Below are positions 15,171 through 24,032 of a stretch of DNA of 38,705 nucleotides, in pieces. How positions within the stretch are numbered: position 1 is the stretch's first letter; each line of letters opens with the position of its first letter. This DNA comes from Treponema sp. UBA4232 (GTDB taxonomy: Bacteria > Spirochaetota > Spirochaetia > Treponematales > Treponemataceae): NCBI GenBank assembly GCA_002396325.1, contig DGXM01000093.1:1-38705 (forward strand), written 5' to 3'. A program made the translations under genes and the position numbers. The notes under the pieces are model-generated. The model was not told the DNA's origin. It saw only the letters and a program-made list of their open reading frames with translations, and did no database searches.

Positions 15171-17894
15171 TTAGAATTTTGCAGCGGTAATTGAAACAAC
15201 CGTCAGATCGAACTGATTACCATCGATGCTGAACTTGCGGTTTTCATTCACCTTTGCACCCATAATATGCTCGCCGCGGGGTGAGTTGTACGAAAGGATT
15301 CCGTTTTCAATATTTGACTCCCACGGTCCAAGGATTGTGTAGACAAGATCCGTATTGTTGATGTTGTCATGCAGCGTGACCTTTGTACCGAATGAAACAA
15401 AGGAAGTCGTAACTGTGTTCGGATCGAAAATCACAGCCTGAGCCAGCTGATCCTTGAGGATTCCGAGGTTTCTGTTTTCGATGCTCTGTCTTTCGCGTGC
15501 GGAAGAATATTCGGCGTTCTCTTTCAAGTCTCCCTTTGCACGGGCTTCTGCAACTTCCTTTGCAATCTGGGGAAGAAGAACCTTTTCAATGTTTTCAGCT
15601 TCCTGTCTCTTCGCTTCAAGCATCTGTGCAGTAACGAGAAGTCCTTTCGGTACTTCCTGCTCAATCTCTGCTTCCTGGAATTTGAAATCAGGATATTTTG
15701 CAATTATGCCGTTGCGCAACTGTGTCTTGTATGTAATCTCAAGGTCGCGGATGTCATTGACCAGTGTGTACATACGGGTAATCACACTCTCGTCATTTTC
15801 CATCATGTAGTCGAGGATGTTGTTGTGGGTCTTTCCGTCTTCTCCCTTTTCAGCGAACAGAAGCTGGACAGCCGCTTTGATGGTCTTTTTGTTCTCAGTT
15901 GTGTTCACATGGTTGTTGACTTCGCGGTAGCACTGTGAAATGATGTTTACAAGAGTAATAAGCTGTTTCTCATACGGGATGTTCACTGCCTTGTACCATT
16001 CTTCATTGCGGCATTCCTTGAAGAAATAAATCACTGCATTGCTGTTGTTGCGGTAATTTTCAAAACAGTCCTGCACAAGATGTTTCACAAGCTCCTCACG
16101 GCCTTCGGCAAGAAGTTTGTCGAGCATCTTTTTCTTCAGCACCACAGGGAACAGACGCACAAACTGAGTGTCCCAATCGCTCAGATATTTTCCCACATAC
16201 TTTATGAACTCATCTTTGATAGTTGATGACTTAATGTTTGTATAAAGCTCCCTGGGATTGTCGATGTCTGCATACAAATCCGCAAAACTGAATTTTGAGT
16301 TTGTTGTAAATGCAGAGTGGCGTTCGGCAACGTACTGTGTGACCAAGTAAGAGGAAACAACCTGCTCATCCACATTGTTGATTGCCTTGAGATAGCTTCC
16401 GAAATAATTGAACATATCGCGGAAGATTTCATCCGTAATGTCAGTGTTGCTTTCAATGTAGCGCAGAAGGATTTCAACTCTCGGGAAGAACTGTTTCTCC
16501 GCCTTGAATTCATTTCCAAATCTTTCGGCTTCGTTGAGTTTGTGATCACGGACGATATATTGATTTGCATTGTTCGGGTTGACTGCAAAAAGCTGATTGT
16601 CACGGAGGACACGCTGTGCTTTCTGATGCCAGCTCGGCCACTCGTTTGCACTGAGGATTGAAGGAACCAATTCAGCCTTGATCATCTTGTCGTCGCAGGC
16701 ATTGTTGTAGCTTGAGATGATGCTCTTCAATGTGCCGGCCACGTTTGCTTTGACTGCGGCGGCAAGCTTTTCCTTCTTGATTGTTGCTTTTTTCACCCAG
16801 AAATGATCGGCACTGAGCGGCTGAAGGGCTGAAACCGCAAGAGAGAGGGCGATTTCCTTTTCACCGGTTTTCTGTCCGAAGTTGATTCTCAGTTTGTCTC
16901 CCGAAACGTTTGTGATTCTTCCCACATGCCATGTTCCGTGGTAGACATAATTTCCCTTTGCGAAGGCTATGTTCTTTTCGAAATCGCTGATTGCCTCGAA
17001 TACGTTTCTTGCGCAAGGCTCAAGCTGTGATTTTCTTATTGCATCCTCAATGTCTTTTCCGTTGTAATATTCGCGGTAACATTCAACAAGTTCCTTACGC
17101 GCATTTGTGTCTTTGTTGTCGATGGCAAGGATGTCTTTGAGCAGAGAAATTGCGGTTGACCAGTTTGCTGTGTTCTTGAAATAATTATAGAGAGCCTCAA
17201 GGAGCTGAATGGCTTTTTCCTCTCCGATGACTTTGAGAACTTTCTTTTCAACCATAAGGAAGAAGTCAAGTTCTTTTGCAAGATTTCCACTGTTCAGGAA
17301 AATCAGTTTTGACCAAAGTTCTTTTACGGCGGTGAAATTTTTAGCAGACACATAGCGTGTGATGGCCATTTTGTAATATGTGATGGCAAGCTCTTCGTTC
17401 TGCTGTTTTTCATAGCGGTCTCCGAGCATCTTTGCAATGTCGGCTTCCTCGAAATCGAGCTGCACAATCTTCTTGTACAAATCCCAGGCACGCTGATCGT
17501 CATTCTTCTTGTAATATGCGGCCAGTTTGCGGAGTGCGAATCTGTTGTTGGGGTCCTCTTCAAGAATCATGTCGCAGAGCTGTTCAACAAGCTGTTCCTT
17601 TGAAATGTTCTTTTCGAAAATATCAACAAGGGTTTCCAATGAACTGTTGTCCAGTGAGCCTGATTTCAGTGAAATCATACCTGAAAGATAAAGTGCTACG
17701 AGGCTTTCCTTTGTGAGGTTAAGCTGTTCATCGCAGATTGCCTTGATCTGTTCAGCTGAATCTTCGGCATAAGTGCGCTTAAGAACTTCTGACAGTTCTG
17801 TCAATTTGTTTTTGGTGAAATCATTGATTCCTGCACGGGTCCATGTTGATTCCTTTAACATTTCACGGACAGAATTCTCAAGTTCCTCTGACAT
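15171..17894 (-). CDS. greA: Transcription elongation factor GreA with large N-terminal repeat region
   Basis: GreA enters the RNA polymerase secondary channel and stimulates cleavage of backtracked RNA. The C-terminal roughly 160 residues are a full GreA: a coiled coil containing ARAKGDLKENAEYSSARERQ (acidic tip Asp and Glu kept) followed by the FKBP-like domain (SFGTKVTLHD ... ITAAKF). The preceding 740 residues are helical; the first 260 contain TPR-like repeats (for example FALRKLAAYYKK and AITYYKMAITRY), and residues about 310-365 include a small beta domain (YHGTWHVGRITNVSGDKLRINFG). Large GreA proteins of this type are known in treponemes. AGGAG precedes the ATG. Located 54 bases after a TPR gene, likely the same operon. 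Confidence 0.93.
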   Translation of the reverse strand: MSEELENSVREMLKESTWTRAGINDFTKNKLTELSEVLKRTYAEDSAEQIKAICDEQLNLTKESLVALYLSGMISLKSGSLDNSSLETLVDIFEKNISKEQLVEQLCDMILEEDPNNRFALRKLAAYYKKNDDQRAWDLYKKIVQLDFEEADIAKMLGDRYEKQQNEELAITYYKMAITRYVSAKNFTAVKELWSKLIFLNSGNLAKELDFFLMVEKKVLKVIGEEKAIQLLEALYNYFKNTANWSTAISLLKDILAIDNKDTNARKELVECYREYYNGKDIEDAIRKSQLEPCARNVFEAISDFEKNIAFAKGNYVYHGTWHVGRITNVSGDKLRINFGQKTGEKEIALSLAVSALQPLSADHFWVKKATIKKEKLAAAVKANVAGTLKSIISSYNNACDDKMIKAELVPSILSANEWPSWHQKAQRVLRDNQLFAVNPNNANQYIVRDHKLNEAERFGNEFKAEKQFFPRVEILLRYIESNTDITDEIFRDMFNYFGSYLKAINNVDEQVVSSYLVTQYVAERHSAFTTNSKFSFADLYADIDNPRELYTNIKSSTIKDEFIKYVGKYLSDWDTQFVRLFPVVLKKKMLDKLLAEGREELVKHLVQDCFENYRNNSNAVIYFFKECRNEEWYKAVNIPYEKQLITLVNIISQCYREVNNHVNTTENKKTIKAAVQLLFAEKGEDGKTHNNILDYMMENDESVITRMYTLVNDIRDLEITYKTQLRNGIIAKYPDFKFQEAEIEQEVPKGLLVTAQMLEAKRQEAENIEKVLLPQIAKEVAEARAKGDLKENAEYSSARERQSIENRNLGILKDQLAQAVIFDPNTVTTSFVSFGTKVTLHDNINNTDLVYTILGPWESNIENGILSYNSPRGEHIMGAKVNENRKFSIDGNQFDLTVVSITAAKF

Positions 17895-17948
17895 AAAAAA
17901 TCTCCTGTTTTCCGGTGCTCATAGCAACCTGTTGTTTGTAACCCTCTT

Positions 17949-18896
17949 TTATTTCGACTTTTCGTCAAAATCAAAATATTCATTGTAAATCGATGCGTCT
18001 AAAATCTTTATCTTAAGAAGAAGCTCATTGATTTTTTTCGTGCTCTCTTTCGAAAGCAGGTAATAATCCATAAGCCAGAAATAAAGATTCATAAGCCGTG
18101 GAACCAAAAGACTGCTGTTGTTTGCAGGGTCTTTAAGTTCATTTTCCTTGGCATATATTTCCTGTTTGAGCCGTCCGATTTCCTGCGACCGCAAGCCGCG
18201 CTTCACATTGAAAACCCCCAGAAGCACTCCGTAAACCGGAATCCATTCCTTGAGTTCCCTGCCGGCGAATCCTTCATTTTCCACTCTGTCGATGAGACCG
18301 TGAACAAGCGGAGAATCAAGGTTTTCCAAATCAACCTTTTCCGCATCAATGTAAAAGGCTTCTTTGAACAGTATCTTTGCCCATTTTGTTTCTCCGCACA
18401 AATCATAGCAGTCTGCCAGTTCCGCAAGAATTTCGGCCTGGGACGGGTAGAGCGAGTTCGCTGTCTTGAGACTTTCAAGGGCGCTTTCGAAATTTCCCAA
18501 ACGTTTTGAGCAGAGTCCTTTCTTTCGGAAGATTTCCGCCTGCTGTTTCGGGTCGCCGTCATCTTCAACCTGACTGTATTCTTCTACGGCACGTGTGAAC
18601 ACACCTTTTTTAAATGCGTATACACAGCGTGCATCGACATTGTCTATATCCGAAACCCACTTGCTGAAGTTGCACCACTGGCTCATAAGGGTTTCACCCC
18701 TGTCGAACGGAGACTGCCCCTGCAGAGATTCGAAAACATCAATCCAGAAAGCACAGAAACTGATGGCCGTACTTAAATCTTCGTTTTCCAAATCATCGGG
18801 AAGAGCGTTTTCCAATACAACTTTTGCCTGACCCGGCTCTCCCTGCGAAATGTACTCGTGAGCCTCTGACAGTGCAGATGCGGACTGACTAATCAT
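17949..18896 (-). CDS. TPR-type helical protein
   Basis: A 315-residue protein without signal peptide. The centre (about 110-185) reads as TPR repeats (for example AEIFRKKGLCSKRLGNFESALESL and ILAELADCYDLCGETKWAKILFKEAF, in pieces). The C-terminus is helical and rich in lysine and glutamate. Specific partner unknown; the greA-type gene downstream also begins with TPR-like repeats, so both may act in one assembly (inference). Three in-frame ATGs are possible (18920, 18905, 18896). I chose 18896 because a strong promoter -10 box sits 7 bases before it and overlaps the 18905 start. Confidence 0.7.
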   Translation of the reverse strand: MISQSASALSEAHEYISQGEPGQAKVVLENALPDDLENEDLSTAISFCAFWIDVFESLQGQSPFDRGETLMSQWCNFSKWVSDIDNVDARCVYAFKKGVFTRAVEEYSQVEDDGDPKQQAEIFRKKGLCSKRLGNFESALESLKTANSLYPSQAEILAELADCYDLCGETKWAKILFKEAFYIDAEKVDLENLDSPLVHGLIDRVENEGFAGRELKEWIPVYGVLLGVFNVKRGLRSQEIGRLKQEIYAKENELKDPANNSSLLVPRLMNLYFWLMDYYLLSKESTKKINELLLKIKILDASIYNEYFDFDEKSK

Positions 18897-18903
18897 ATTT
18901 ACC

Positions 18904-18931
18904 ATTATACTGAAATGCAAACTTTAGTCAA
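18904..18931 (-). promoter_or_regulatory. Promoter of the TPR-greA operon
   Basis: Minus strand TTGACT (18926-18931), 16-base spacer, TATAAT (18904-18909), then GGTAAAT and the ATG at 18896. No Shine-Dalgarno site is present. The layout predicts a leaderless message. Confidence 0.6.
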
Positions 18932-19039
18932 TGAGATTTTTTGTAAAAAACGGGCATATTTTATAATAGTTTTCTTTGTCTTTGTCAACACCTAATCGGC
19001 ATCAGAGTGAAATTTTTTTAAAACCATTTAAACTCGGTC

Positions 19040-19133
19040 GGGAAAGGCCGGCAAATCCGCCTCGAAACTGCGTTGTCTGTTCCGGGATTGCTGGAAAAGT
19101 GAGCTTCGAGGTTTCTCCGCCGGGTTTTGTCCC
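19040..19133. repeat. Long imperfect inverted repeat after mnmA
   Basis: Paired blocks are GGGA (19040-19043) with TCCC (19130-19133), CCGGC (19048-19052) with GCCGG (19119-19123), and CCTCGAA (19060-19066) with TTCGAGG (19105-19111). It begins a few bases after the mnmA stop, so it may end or stabilise that transcript. It lacks a convincing T-run, and its loop of about 38 bases is large, so a dispersed palindrome is an equal possibility. The rest of the 18921-19137 gap holds the TPR gene promoter. Confidence 0.4.
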
Positions 19134-19137
19134 TTGC

Positions 19138-20343
19138 TCAGAATTTTATTGATTTGGCTATGGTTCCGCCACCGATTGTTATGCCATTTAAATAGAAGAC
19201 AACCGATTGTCCCGGGGCAACTGCTCTTTGAGGTGTCTCAAAAGTGACTTTCACAGCATCTCCGGTGAATGTTTCTCCTTCCTGAGGCGTGTATGGTTCT
19301 ATCACTGCCGGAACAGGTCTTGAGGCAAGCCTTATTTTCACATTTGCCTCGAATCTGCAGTGAGGATTGTAATCTGCCGGCCAAACAAGGTCATCCGCAA
19401 TGAGGGCAGGACAGAACAAATCCTTGTCTTTTCCGAGCACGACCAGATTTTTTTCTTTGTCTATGGCGGCGACATAAAGGGGCTCTTTCGCGCTTACCCC
19501 GAGTCCGCGGCGCTGACCGATAGTGTAGTGTTCAATTCCACGGTGACGGCCCAGAACGTGACCGTCCAGATCGATTATGTCTCCGGGAACAGATGGCTGG
19601 TCACTGAAAAGAATGTCGAGCATTGCTTCCGGAATAAAGTCCTGACTTTCCTCTCTGTTTGCGGCAAGAAGATTTCTTTCGTGCGCCATGCTGAAAATCT
19701 GCTTTTTGGTGAAGTCTGCAAGAGGAAATCTCACTTTTTCAAGAACCGAAGACGGAAGCCTGTAGAGGAAATACGCCTGGTCTTTGGTTACGTCGGAGGC
19801 AAGGGCAATCTGAGCCGGTCTTTCTTTTCCCTCGGGACTGTCTGATGCCTCCGGTCCGTAGAGTGATGACACGGGTGAGTCTCCGCGCACAACTTTCGCG
19901 TAATGTCCCGTGCAGAAATAATCGTATTCAATACCCATCGTTTGGATTCCCGCAAGAAGTGCTCCGAATTTGATGAAGCGGTTGCATCTTATGCAGGGAT
20001 TGGGAGTGCGTCCTGCGCGGTATTCGGATTTGAAGTATTCCAACACCTGTTTTTTGTATTCCTCCCGCACGTCAATCACGTGGTAAGGAACATCGTTTTC
20101 GGCGCAGAATTTCCTGCATTCCTCTATGTCAAGCTCTTCTCCCGGCCCGTAGCAGCTTTCATGGATAAATGCATCTTTGGGCAGATCCGGCATATCGTTG
20201 TTCCAGAGAGCCATGGTAACGCCTGTTACGATGCATCCGCGCTCCTTCAAGAGCAAAACCGTCATGGTGGAGTCAACACCGCCCGACATCCCGACTGCAA
20301 CGCGGTCTCCTGCCTTGGGAAGTTCTAGTGCTGAGTATGTCAT
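19138..20343 (-). CDS. mnmA: tRNA 2-thiouridine(34) synthase MnmA, second catalytic cysteine absent
   Basis: Thiolates U34 of tRNA-Lys, -Glu and -Gln using ATP. The PP-loop GMSGGVDS is at residues 18-25, and NPCIRCNRFIKFG gives Cys117 and Cys120 in the usual CxxC. TGHYAKV (145-151), KDQAYFLYRLP (187-197), GQRRGLGV and the C-terminal beta barrel are all present. Where most MnmA proteins have S(Q/T)xICFI with the second catalytic cysteine, this one reads ESQDFIPE (232-239) with no cysteine. An insert HESCYGPGEELDIEECRKFC (61-80) adds Cys64, 76 and 80. This points to a distinct MnmA subgroup rather than a broken gene. AGGAG precedes the ATG. Confidence 0.93.
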   Translation of the reverse strand: MTYSALELPKAGDRVAVGMSGGVDSTMTVLLLKERGCIVTGVTMALWNNDMPDLPKDAFIHESCYGPGEELDIEECRKFCAENDVPYHVIDVREEYKKQVLEYFKSEYRAGRTPNPCIRCNRFIKFGALLAGIQTMGIEYDYFCTGHYAKVVRGDSPVSSLYGPEASDSPEGKERPAQIALASDVTKDQAYFLYRLPSSVLEKVRFPLADFTKKQIFSMAHERNLLAANREESQDFIPEAMLDILFSDQPSVPGDIIDLDGHVLGRHRGIEHYTIGQRRGLGVSAKEPLYVAAIDKEKNLVVLGKDKDLFCPALIADDLVWPADYNPHCRFEANVKIRLASRPVPAVIEPYTPQEGETFTGDAVKVTFETPQRAVAPGQSVVFYLNGITIGGGTIAKSIKF

Positions 20344-20355
20344 GGAATTTCTCCT

Positions 20356-21246
20356 TTAATTTACGTCTACTGTGTATGAAGAACTCACGGTGGTGCCGAG
20401 TATGTCAGTGAGAGCAATGGTGATGGTGTTTCTTCCCCTGTTCAACTGGATGTTTCCGAGAAGCTGCTTTTCACTGTCCGGATAAACTTCCTCAACGGGA
20501 TACGGTTCATTTCCGCTGACGCAGAGTTTGCCGTTTGTCTCGCGGAGGGTGTCGTATGTTGTGTTTTCAACCGTGGCTCCGTTGATTGCGATGGATGTTT
20601 TGTACGGCACTGCAACAGTCTGCCTTGCGTGGTATACTGCATATTTTCCTGATGAAATGTAGCGGTCTGTGGAAAGATTGTACAACCCCTTTGCGCCCCG
20701 CAATGTGACTTTTCCTATTTCGAGTGGAAGCTCGGCACCCATTCTGGGCATAAGATTCCTGGGATTTATAGCCGCTGAATTCTGTGTGTCAAGCACTTGG
20801 AATTCAAGACAGCTTTGTCCTTCCTGCCATCCTGAGTTGCCGCTTACGGCAAGGGCTGTTCCTCCTGAGATTGTATCGGGGGAATAGATTACGTCTTCCA
20901 GGGTTTCACCGTCAAGATTTCCGTAGACTGTGGAAAAATTATCATCGTGTGCTATGATGACCGCGTTTCCCAAAGTCGATTCAAACCAGCCGAAATCGTC
21001 TGTGTGTTCGGTGATGACTGCTGCAACTATTCCGTCCTGGGCGGTTTTTACGGTGGAGTTGTCTTTGAAAATAAGGGAGGTCTCGATTGTCCCTCCGCGG
21101 AGCTGTCCGAAATATGAAAAGAAAGAGTCCGAGGATGTTTCGTCCTGCGGCCAGTCAAAGGCAAGAGCCGCTCCAGCCGCGATGGTCAGAACCGCTGATG
21201 CCAGAAGAATTTTTTTATATGATTTGTGATTGCGTTTTTTTTCCAT
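20356..21246 (-). CDS. Exported M23-like peptidase-fold protein, zinc ligands lost
   Basis: A 296-residue protein with a short basic N-terminus and one hydrophobic segment (about 12-29) serving as signal or anchor, so the rest is extracytoplasmic. Residues about 45-165 resemble the LytM/M23 peptidase fold: AQDGIVAAVITE, GNAVIIAHDDNFSTVYGNL and SGNSGWQEGQSCLEFQVLD. The HLHFE metal motif reads CLEFQ (146-150) and HxL reads GNL, so zinc binding looks lost. The C-terminal 90 residues form an Ig/beta-sandwich-like domain. Start chosen at ATG 21246 because AGGAG lies upstream; the frame is open further but overlaps the previous gene. A peptidoglycan-binding or regulator role is inference. Confidence 0.68.
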   Translation of the reverse strand: MEKKRNHKSYKKILLASAVLTIAAGAALAFDWPQDETSSDSFFSYFGQLRGGTIETSLIFKDNSTVKTAQDGIVAAVITEHTDDFGWFESTLGNAVIIAHDDNFSTVYGNLDGETLEDVIYSPDTISGGTALAVSGNSGWQEGQSCLEFQVLDTQNSAAINPRNLMPRMGAELPLEIGKVTLRGAKGLYNLSTDRYISSGKYAVYHARQTVAVPYKTSIAINGATVENTTYDTLRETNGKLCVSGNEPYPVEEVYPDSEKQLLGNIQLNRGRNTITIALTDILGTTVSSSYTVDVN

Positions 21247-21266
21247 ATTAGTCTCCTTGGAAAATG

Positions 21267-22331
21267 TCATTTTCTTACGACTGTGACTCTTGAAATCTTG
21301 TCGTCCCTTCCGATGTAAAGAGCGTCCCCGTCCATTTTGATGAAAGCACAGTTTGCTTTGAATGTGTGGGAGGCAAGGGGATGATTCATTGGTTCGAGTA
21401 TTGTCACGTTGTATGACTCTCCGTTTCTGCTCAAGATGCATACCAGTCCTGTTGTGTCCGATTCCTCAATCTGCACAATGTGGCCTTCAAGTGGCACATG
21501 ATGGCTTTTTAGTTCAGTAAGGTCCGCGATTCCAAGTCCTCCGTTGAAATTGAAATAGACTGTGTTTCCGCTTTTGTTGAACTGCACGAGGGACTGTCCG
21601 TTGTAATCTTTCGGAAGATATTCGTGGAAAATGATTTTGCTGTGGCTTTCAGAGGTTTTCTGGGCAATCACGAAGCGCTGTCTATTCCTTCCTGAAATGC
21701 AGGCGATTGTATTGCCGTCTGCCGATATGCCGACTCCAAGGGTTACAGACACATCACTTCCGCCCGGTGCGAATTTCTGATTCACTTTTCCGTCGTTTGT
21801 GAACGCCACTACCGTTCCGTCTGCAAATCCGGCTACAGTGCCTCCTTCACTGGAGGAGAATGCCGTTATGGGTGCGTAGCTTTCATACTGCCACACGGTT
21901 TTTCCGCTTTCATCACAGCGTGCGAATGAAGTGCCGCCTGGAAGGAAAAGATAAAGCCTGTCTTTGTCGAAGAAAGGAAATCCTTTTTCTGAAATAAGGC
22001 CCGCCTGTTGGCCTCTGTTGTCGAAGAACTGTGTTTCGGTGTTGTCGGCACCATAAGCTGCGTAGAATGAGTCGGATATGGTTGCCTTGAAGGCATATGA
22101 GGTGAATGATGTGATTCTTCCGTCTTCTGTGAAAAAACCTATGTTTTGTCCGAGTCTGTACGGGTACATCTTGTCATCTTCTCTGGGCAGTGTAGTGTTG
22201 CTGATTGAAACCGTCCATTCAGGGGTAAGACTGAGTTCCTCCCCAAGCTGGCGGAATGCAAAAATCAGATAAAGCACGCAGAATACAATAACCACTATGA
22301 AAATTTTCTTACTTTTCTTATTCTTTGCCAT
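21267..22331 (-). CDS. Membrane-anchored beta-propeller-like protein
   Basis: A 354-residue protein with a lysine-rich start and one membrane anchor (about 10-26), then an exported domain built of repeated short beta strands (for example GGTVAGFADGTVVAFTNDGK, ADGNTIACISG and DALYIGRDDKISRVTV). This pattern suggests a WD40/PQQ-like propeller, though repeats are irregular. No catalytic motif is seen. It is the first gene of a three-gene unit with the M23-like protein and mnmA, 20 bases before the second gene. A joint envelope function of the first two genes is likely but not shown. Confidence 0.6.
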   Translation of the reverse strand: MAKNKKSKKIFIVVIVFCVLYLIFAFRQLGEELSLTPEWTVSISNTTLPREDDKMYPYRLGQNIGFFTEDGRITSFTSYAFKATISDSFYAAYGADNTETQFFDNRGQQAGLISEKGFPFFDKDRLYLFLPGGTSFARCDESGKTVWQYESYAPITAFSSSEGGTVAGFADGTVVAFTNDGKVNQKFAPGGSDVSVTLGVGISADGNTIACISGRNRQRFVIAQKTSESHSKIIFHEYLPKDYNGQSLVQFNKSGNTVYFNFNGGLGIADLTELKSHHVPLEGHIVQIEESDTTGLVCILSRNGESYNVTILEPMNHPLASHTFKANCAFIKMDGDALYIGRDDKISRVTVVRK

Positions 22332-22339
22332 AATGCTAC

Positions 22340-22368
22340 ATAATAGTAGAAAGTTGAATGTTATGCAA
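22340..22368 (-). promoter_or_regulatory. Promoter of the propeller-M23-mnmA operon
   Basis: Minus strand TTGCAT (22363-22368), 17-base spacer, TATTAT (22340-22345), then eight bases and the ATG at 22331. No Shine-Dalgarno site precedes this ATG, unlike the two downstream genes, which each have AGGAG. Confidence 0.55.
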
Positions 22369-22727
22369 GGGATTGTTTACTATGTTTTGAGAACTCTCGA
22401 TAAAGTTTTCTCTTGAGTTTGTCTTGAGGTTGACTTGTTTCCCCGAAGATGCTTTTAAAGACTGAAGGGGGGGGTTCAAATAAAATTGTTTTTTTGCTAC
22501 ACTGTTCCAAGTGTAAAGTCGTGAAAAATAAAAAAAATCTCTTTTTTTATGTCGGATTTTGATTTTTTGCGCATATTATATAGATGAGGGATGTGCGGAA
22601 GAATGCCTTTAAGCGTCCCCCGGGGCATTTTTAAAACAACGGTTTTCAAAATGTCTGAAATCAATAAAGGCGACGTCGAAAAACTGATGTTTTTTGAAGT
22701 TCCCTAAAGGCTTTTTTGGAGGAAACG
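22369..22727 (+). promoter_or_regulatory. recA upstream region with repeats and a dyad
   Basis: This AT-rich gap holds several elements. Two adjacent 11-base direct repeats lie at 22411-22432 (TCTTGAGTTTG and TCTTGAGGTTG). TTGACT at 22430-22435 could be a -35 for TTTTAA at 22453-22458. A perfect 18-base dyad, TACACTGTTCCAAGTGTA, is at 22498-22515. A TATTAT at 22574-22579 is a possible -10 without a clear -35. Two tiny frames follow, 22584-22634 (16 codons) and 22651-22707 (18 codons, starting MSEINKGDVEK), neither with a good ribosome site. Which promoter is used is unclear. Confidence 0.4.
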
Positions 22728-24032
22728 GTGGCAAAGGCTGTTGAGGAAAAGGCTCCGTCTACGATGACGGAAAAATTGAAAGCACTGGAGGCGGCACGTC
22801 TTCAGATTGAAAAGGATTTCGGCTCAGGCTCCCTTATGAAAATGGGATCCAAGACAGACATCACTTCTGTTGATGTGATTCCTTCCGGATCAATTCTTTT
22901 GGACGAGGCTCTTGGTGTGGGCGGTTATCCCCGTGGAAGAATCATCGAAATGTACGGACCTGAAAGCTCGGGAAAAACGACTCTCGCACTTCATGCTGTT
23001 GCAGAGGCCCAGAAACTCGGTGGAATTGCGGCATTTATCGATGCCGAGCACGCACTTGATCCTGTGTATGCAAAAAATCTGGGAGTGAATATAGATGAGC
23101 TTTGGGTCTCCCAGCCGGATACAGGGGAACAGGCTCTCGGCATTTGTGAAAATCTCGTGAGATCCGGTGCGGTTGATATCATCGTCATCGACTCAGTGGC
23201 GGCCCTTACTCCGCAGAAGGAAATTGAAGGTGAGATGGGGGACTCCGTTATGGGTGTCCAGGCACGTCTTATGAGCCAGGCATTGCGCAAACTTACTGCA
23301 ATCGTAGGTAAAAGCAAATGCACCATTGTTTTCATAAACCAGATCCGCATGAAAATCGGCGTGATGTTCGGAAATCCCGAGACCACAACCGGTGGTAATG
23401 CCCTCAAATTCTATTCATCAATCCGTCTGGACATAAGGCGCATTGAAACAATCGACGGAAAGGGTGATGAGGATGCTCTTGGAAACCGCGTAAGAGTAAA
23501 GGTCGTGAAAAACAAAGTGGCTCCTCCGTTCCGCAAAGTGGAGCTGGACATCTACTTCGGAAAAGGGGTGTCTGCAGCCGCTTCATTGCTTGATTCCGCC
23601 GTTAAACACGGACTTATTGACAAAAGGGGCGCATGGTACACCAGAGGTGAGGAAAAGGTCGGTCAGGGAAAGGAAAATGCCGTCAGTTTCATCGAAAACA
23701 ACCCTGATTACCGCATTGAACTGGAGCATACTCTACGTGAAAAGATTTTTCCTGGTCAGGTTCTGCGCACAAAGGAAGGTGAGGTTGTCACGGAAGAGCA
23801 GATTCGCGAATATGAAAAGCAGATGCGTGCAAAAGGAGTGGGAACAGGTTTGGTTCAGCCTACAGCAGAGCAGAATACCGATGGAAAGACTCCCGATGCG
23901 GCTGCGGCGGTGAATGTTCCCGGGAAAACGGCTTCTGATGATGGTGGAAAAAAGCCTGCCGCACGTACCAAGACAGCTTCCCTTGCAAAGGCTGCCGCTT
24001 CCGACAAACCGGTTCCTGAGGAATTGTTTTGA
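22728..24032 (+). CDS. recA: RecA recombinase
   Basis: Forms filaments on single-stranded DNA, drives strand exchange and triggers SOS-type responses. Motifs: Walker [10 protein letters not shown] (about residues 65-73), [11 protein letters not shown], the [15 protein letters not shown] stretch of loop L1, [21 protein letters not shown] of loop L2 (written here in parts), and [13 protein letters not shown]. The C-terminal 60 residues are an alanine/lysine/threonine-rich tail rather than the usual acidic end, finishing KPVPEELF. Start chosen is GTG at 22728 with GGAGG five bases upstream; an in-frame TTG at 22716 would place the ribosome site inside the gene. Heads an operon with folK, scpA, scpB and an rluB-type gene. 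Confidence 0.97.
   Translation: MAKAVEEKAPSTMTEKLKALEAARLQIEKDFGSGSLMKMGSKTDITSVDVIPSGSILLDEALGVGGYPRGRIIEMYGPESSGKTTLALHAVAEAQKLGGIAAFIDAEHALDPVYAKNLGVNIDELWVSQPDTGEQALGICENLVRSGAVDIIVIDSVAALTPQKEIEGEMGDSVMGVQARLMSQALRKLTAIVGKSKCTIVFINQIRMKIGVMFGNPETTTGGNALKFYSSIRLDIRRIETIDGKGDEDALGNRVRVKVVKNKVAPPFRKVELDIYFGKGVSAAASLLDSAVKHGLIDKRGAWYTRGEEKVGQGKENAVSFIENNPDYRIELEHTLREKIFPGQVLRTKEGEVVTEEQIREYEKQMRAKGVGTGLVQPTAEQNTDGKTPDAAAAVNVPGKTASDDGGKKPAARTKTASLAKAAASDKPVPEELF

Noticed and set aside
22603..22632. ATGCC...GGCAT with T-run as a recA attenuator
   Set aside because: The stem is five pairs enclosing a C/G palindrome that competes for the same bases; too weak to call.
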